Shown one piece after another: positions 61,244 to 64,000 of a stretch of 64,000 nt of DNA (positions are counted from its first letter, which is position 1; each line of letters opens with the position of its first letter). The notes beneath the pieces are model-generated. The model had not been told where the DNA came from and did not search any database. It saw nothing but the letters and a program-made list of their open reading frames with translations. Source of the DNA: Chitinophagaceae bacterium (GTDB lineage: Bacteria > Bacteroidota > Bacteroidia > Chitinophagales > Chitinophagaceae); NCBI GenBank assembly GCA_947447265.1, contig CANFKC010000003.1, positions 1 to 64,000 of the forward strand, in the 5' to 3' direction. Both the position numbers and the translations under genes were made by a program.

Positions 61244-61954
61244 TTAGCTTACCAGTGTGCCTACGTGTTTGCCTGTAACAACACTCAGCAAATTGCCTGC
61301 GCGGTTCACATCAAACACAATAATAGGCAATTTGTTTTCCTGGCAAAGAGTGAAGGCTGTCATATCCATAACCTTCAGATTTTGCTTAATAACCTGGTCG
61401 AATGACAAAGTTTCGTAGCGGGTAGCGCTTGGGTCTTTTTCAGGGTCTGCAGTATAGATGCCATCTACACGGGTACCTTTCAGTATCACATCAGCGTTTA
61501 TTTCTATAGCCCTGAGCGAACCAGCAGTATCGGTAGTGAAGTATGGGTTACCAGTACCGGCGCCAAATATTACCACCCTTCCTTTTTCCAGGTGGCGTAT
61601 AGCACGTCGGCGAATGTAAGGTTCAGCAACCTGCTCCATTTTTATGGCGCTTTGCAGGCGGGTGCTTACGCCAGCCTTATCTAAAGCAGCCTGTAGGGCC
61701 ATTCCGTTAATAACAGTAGCGAGCATACCCATGTAATCGCCCTGGGCGCGTTCAATACCGGTTTCAGCTTCATTCATACCACGGTAAATGTTGCCACCAC
61801 CTATTACAACAGCCACCTGTACACCAATATTGGTAACGGCTTTAATTTCATTAGCGTACAGTTCCAGCATCTTGGGGTCAATGCCATAATGGCGATCACC
61901 CATCAGCGATTCGCCGGAGAGCTTTAAGAGTACACGACTAAACTTTGGGAGCAT
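61244..61954 (-). CDS. pyrH: UMP kinase
   Basis: The 236-residue protein is a bacterial UMP kinase. The start [52 protein letters not shown] and [20 protein letters not shown] are all family marks. It makes UDP from UMP and ATP and forms a hexamer controlled by GTP and UTP. It is located 76 bp after gcvT but a terminator lies between. A -7-like box TATTTTTG at 61990-61997 (minus strand) overlaps that region and may start its own transcript. Confidence 0.96.
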   Translation of the reverse strand: MLPKFSRVLLKLSGESLMGDRHYGIDPKMLELYANEIKAVTNIGVQVAVVIGGGNIYRGMNEAETGIERAQGDYMGMLATVINGMALQAALDKAGVSTRLQSAIKMEQVAEPYIRRRAIRHLEKGRVVIFGAGTGNPYFTTDTAGSLRAIEINADVILKGTRVDGIYTADPEKDPSATRYETLSFDQVIKQNLKVMDMTAFTLCQENKLPIIVFDVNRAGNLLSVVTGKHVGTLVS

Positions 61955-61995
61955 GAGATTGTATTATTATGCAAAAAAATAAATGAACACAAAAA

Positions 61996-62021
61996 TAAGG
62001 CACCTCAATTGAGATGCCTTA
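61996..62021 (-). terminator. Terminator of gcvT
   Basis: A 26-bp near-perfect palindrome (TAAGGCAcCTCAATTGAGaT core, one C-A mismatch) lies 9 bp past gcvT and is followed by T-rich sequence on the minus strand. Confidence 0.83.
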
Positions 62022-62030
62022 ATAAAAAAC

Positions 62031-63119
62031 TTATTGAACGAACGGCAACTTCGTAACCTGCGCTTTAACGCCTTTGTCGCGTATCATAATATAAATATCA
62101 CTTCCTTCAGCGGCATTGGCGGTGGTTACATAACCTAAGCCAATTGCCTGGCCAAGTGTTGGCGACTGTGTGCCCGATGTAACTATACCTATTTCATTGC
62201 CGGCAGCATCCTGTATTTTATAGTCGTGGCGAGGAATACCCCTGTCAACCATTGTAAAGCCAACCAGCTTACGGCTTACGCCATTTGTCTTGTGGCCTTC
62301 TATTATAGGACGTGCAGTAAAGTCTTTAGTGAATTTGGTTATCCAACCCAAACCAGCTTCAATAGGGCTGGTAGTATCGTTAATATCGTTACCATAAAGG
62401 CAGAAACCTTTTTCAAGGCGCAGGGTATCGCGTGCAGCAAGGCCTATTGGTTTTAAACCTAATGGCGCGCCAACTTCAAAAATAGCGTCCCATATTTTCT
62501 GGGCTTCGCCGTCCTTATCTTCAAAATATATTTCCACACCGCCTGCACCGGTATATCCGGTTGCACTTACCAATACATTTTCAACACCTGCAAATTTGCC
62601 TTTGCAGAAAGTATAATACTTCAGGCCGGTGATGTCCATGTCAGTAAGTTGCTGCATGTACTCAGTTGCTTTAGGGCCCTGAACCGCCAAAAGAGCGGTT
62701 TTGTCAGATATGTTGTGCATTTCAACACCATTGGTGTTGTGTTTGCTTATCCAGTTCCAGTCTTTTTCAATGTTCGATGCATTGACAACCAGCATATAGG
62801 TTTTGTTTTGCTCTACGCAATACACCAAAAGGTCATCAACAATACCACCTTCGTTATTCGGCAGGCAAGAATACTGTGCCTTACCATCAGTGAGCTTCGA
62901 GGCGTCATTGCTTGTTACGCGCTGAATCAGGTCCAGTGCATTTTCACCCTTTAATATGAACTCACCCATGTGGCTCACATCGAAAATACCGGCATTGTTA
63001 CGCACCGCGTGGTGCTCTTCATTAATACCTGTATAAGATATCGGCATGTTGTAGCCAGCGAATTCAGCCATTTTAGCTCCCATCGCTATGTGTTTCTCAG
63101 TAAACGGAGTGTTTTTCAT
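62031..63119 (-). CDS. gcvT: Glycine cleavage system aminomethyltransferase
   Basis: The 362-residue protein is a full-length T-protein. Marks are [34 protein letters not shown], the folate-site region [14 protein letters not shown] and [20 protein letters not shown]. It transfers the aminomethyl group's carbon from the H-protein to tetrahydrofolate, releasing ammonia. gcvH and gcvP are not nearby, which is common in Bacteroidota. No glycine riboswitch was seen upstream. Confidence 0.97.
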   Translation of the reverse strand: MKNTPFTEKHIAMGAKMAEFAGYNMPISYTGINEEHHAVRNNAGIFDVSHMGEFILKGENALDLIQRVTSNDASKLTDGKAQYSCLPNNEGGIVDDLLVYCVEQNKTYMLVVNASNIEKDWNWISKHNTNGVEMHNISDKTALLAVQGPKATEYMQQLTDMDITGLKYYTFCKGKFAGVENVLVSATGYTGAGGVEIYFEDKDGEAQKIWDAIFEVGAPLGLKPIGLAARDTLRLEKGFCLYGNDINDTTSPIEAGLGWITKFTKDFTARPIIEGHKTNGVSRKLVGFTMVDRGIPRHDYKIQDAAGNEIGIVTSGTQSPTLGQAIGLGYVTTANAAEGSDIYIMIRDKGVKAQVTKLPFVQ

Positions 63120-63147
63120 TGTTTTTGCGTATAAAGTATGAGTGCCG

Positions 63148-63155
63148 CAAAAGTA
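63148..63155 (-). promoter_or_regulatory. -7 box of gcvT
   Basis: TACTTTTG on the minus strand fits TAnnTTTG and lies 28 bp before the gcvT ATG at 63119. Confidence 0.45.
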
Positions 63156-63406
63156 AACCGATATTTTTAATTTTTACTGGAAAGATTGGTAAGTGCATGA
63201 CTTACTTACTAAAATGTAAAATCTTACCTTTTTCGTTACCACCGTACTATATGCCACCGTTGTAATTCCCAAACATGGTTGGGTAAGGCGGTGTCCGATT
63301 GGTTGAGGCGCATTTTAATGATGCCCAGGCTATCGTTTAATGAACATCTTTAGCTGCACTGCCATTGAATCATATTCATTTTATTATTTTAGCAGCAAAT
63401 AAGGCC

Positions 63407-63763
63407 ATGCCCACCAAAACACCATTTTTATTTGAAGACTGGATGAAACTCGCCGGTTGGAATTTTCTCTTCGGCCTTGGTGTAACTATACTTTTTCTAA
63501 TAGGGTATCAATTATTGTATCATAGAGGCACTGACGGTAGGGCTGTAATAACTATGTTAGCGTTTTTTATCGGGGTATTCGTTTTAATACAACTGGTTAA
63601 TTTGCTCTATCTGCTGCTGAAAAAAATGAATACACATGTTGTACCAGTATTCCAGGTAGTTATAACCTGCATGTTCTATTTTGGCCATTGGAACGAATTC
63701 TGCTTTTTAATAGCCCTGGTGGCCGTAAACCATGCTTCCATAATTTTCCTTTTGAAAAAATAG
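63407..63763 (+). CDS. Small membrane protein of unknown function
   Basis: From the ATG at 63407 the protein has 118 residues; a TTG at 63365 would add 14 without clear support. It has about three to four membrane helices (LAGWNFLFGLGVTILFLIGY, ITMLAFFIGVFVLIQLVNLL, VFQVVITCMFYFGHW and FLIALVAVNHASIIFLL). I do not recognise a family. The next gene starts 82 bp downstream on the same strand and is also a membrane protein, so they may be linked. Confidence 0.65.
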   Translation: MPTKTPFLFEDWMKLAGWNFLFGLGVTILFLIGYQLLYHRGTDGRAVITMLAFFIGVFVLIQLVNLLYLLLKKMNTHVVPVFQVVITCMFYFGHWNEFCFLIALVAVNHASIIFLLKK

Positions 63764-63845
63764 TGGGTTGCGCCTGGTTTTCCGCACTAATTCTTTCCGG
63801 TTTACGATGTAGGCATATTAAAAGTAAATCGCCACTTTTGCACTA

Positions 63846-64000
63846 ATGCATGCCATTTCGCAATTTTTCAGTCTTCCGGGTCTCTGGTTATTTTTTGTAG
63901 CGGCATGCCTGGCTGCAACAAGCGGATGGCTTTTATTCAACAACAGGGAAAAGGCAGGTGTATTTTTACTTTGGCTGGCAGCTTTTGTAGTGCGGCTATT
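63846..64000 (+). CDS. Partial membrane protein, possible glycosyltransferase family 39-like
   Basis: A frame opens at ATG 63846 and runs off the right edge after 51 residues (MHAISQFFSLPGLWLFFVAA, then CLAATSGWLLFNN and VFLLWLAAFVVRL). Two hydrophobic helices are visible. The end AAFVVRL resembles the first periplasmic-loop border of ArnT/family 39 glycosyltransferases, which often read LRL followed by a DE motif. The decisive part is cut off, so this is a weak suggestion. Confidence 0.55.
   Translation, partial: MHAISQFFSLPGLWLFFVAACLAATSGWLLFNNREKAGVFLLWLAAFVVRL

Noticed and set aside
63120-63406. Glycine riboswitch upstream of gcvT
   Set aside because: No conserved riboswitch core or paired-aptamer pattern was visible in the leader; only a -7 box was found.

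Overview
The window comes from a Bacteroidota chromosome, most likely a member of the Chitinophagaceae or a close relative. The evidence is three proteins with a type IX secretion system (T9SS) type A sorting tail, a TonB-dependent receptor with a carboxypeptidase-regulatory N-terminus, families common in this phylum (DUF4382, DUF3857, DUF4878, DUF6169), weak Shine-Dalgarno sites, and many matches to the Bacteroidota -7 promoter element TAnnTTTG. I saw no rRNA, tRNA or CRISPR array.

Layout. 0-9 kb: accessory region with a cut-off IS630-like start, a VOC protein, a PAS histidine kinase with its response regulator, an Imm32-like protein, a leucine-rich-repeat protein kinase, and an ArsR-led stress-type operon (ArsR, AHSA1, DoxX, YdeI, DUF4256). 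9.1-18.5 kb: the most interesting region. It holds a macrodomain gene, a three-gene HipBST-type toxin-antitoxin module, and a tightly overlapped nine-gene operon for NAD and ADP-ribose metabolism: NrtR-like regulator, NAMPT/NadV-like transferase, a small ADP-ribosylation-associated protein, NADAR, PARG-like hydrolase, KptA, ADP-ribosylglycohydrolase, PPP-family phosphatase and a Prs-like kinase. 18.5-28.4 kb: mostly housekeeping (di-haem peroxidase, desaturase, FAD-linked oxidase, Fic, coproporphyrinogen dehydrogenase, YchF). 28.5-34 kb: two large tandem paralogous NHL-repeat T9SS cargo proteins. 34-43.8 kb: inactive-looking M16 homologue, DUF6169, DUF4382, aldehyde dehydrogenase, GluQ-RS, nadC, a lipid kinase, a 965-bp gene-free stretch with extreme strand asymmetry, a flavin reductase and a GNAT enzyme. 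43.8-54.2 kb: exported or envelope proteins (VWA, two DUF3857 proteins, TonB receptor). 54.4-64 kb: mobile mystery A/B Fic pair, NFU scaffold, ManC, flippase, pyrH, gcvT and membrane proteins.

How genes may work together. The operon at 11.3-18.4 kb encodes at least three unrelated folds that free ADP-ribose from modified targets, an enzyme (KptA) that consumes NAD and releases nicotinamide, a nicotinamide-using transferase and a Prs-like pyrophosphokinase. This can be read as a closed cycle that rebuilds NAD from ADP-ribose and nicotinamide, like the phage NARP1 pathway, or as classical PRPP-based nicotinamide salvage. The regulator belongs to a family that senses ADP-ribose, and a perfect inverted repeat overlaps its promoter. 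Adjacent HipBST and macrodomain genes suggest a defence or stress island. Function here is inferred from family and context; no homology search could be run.
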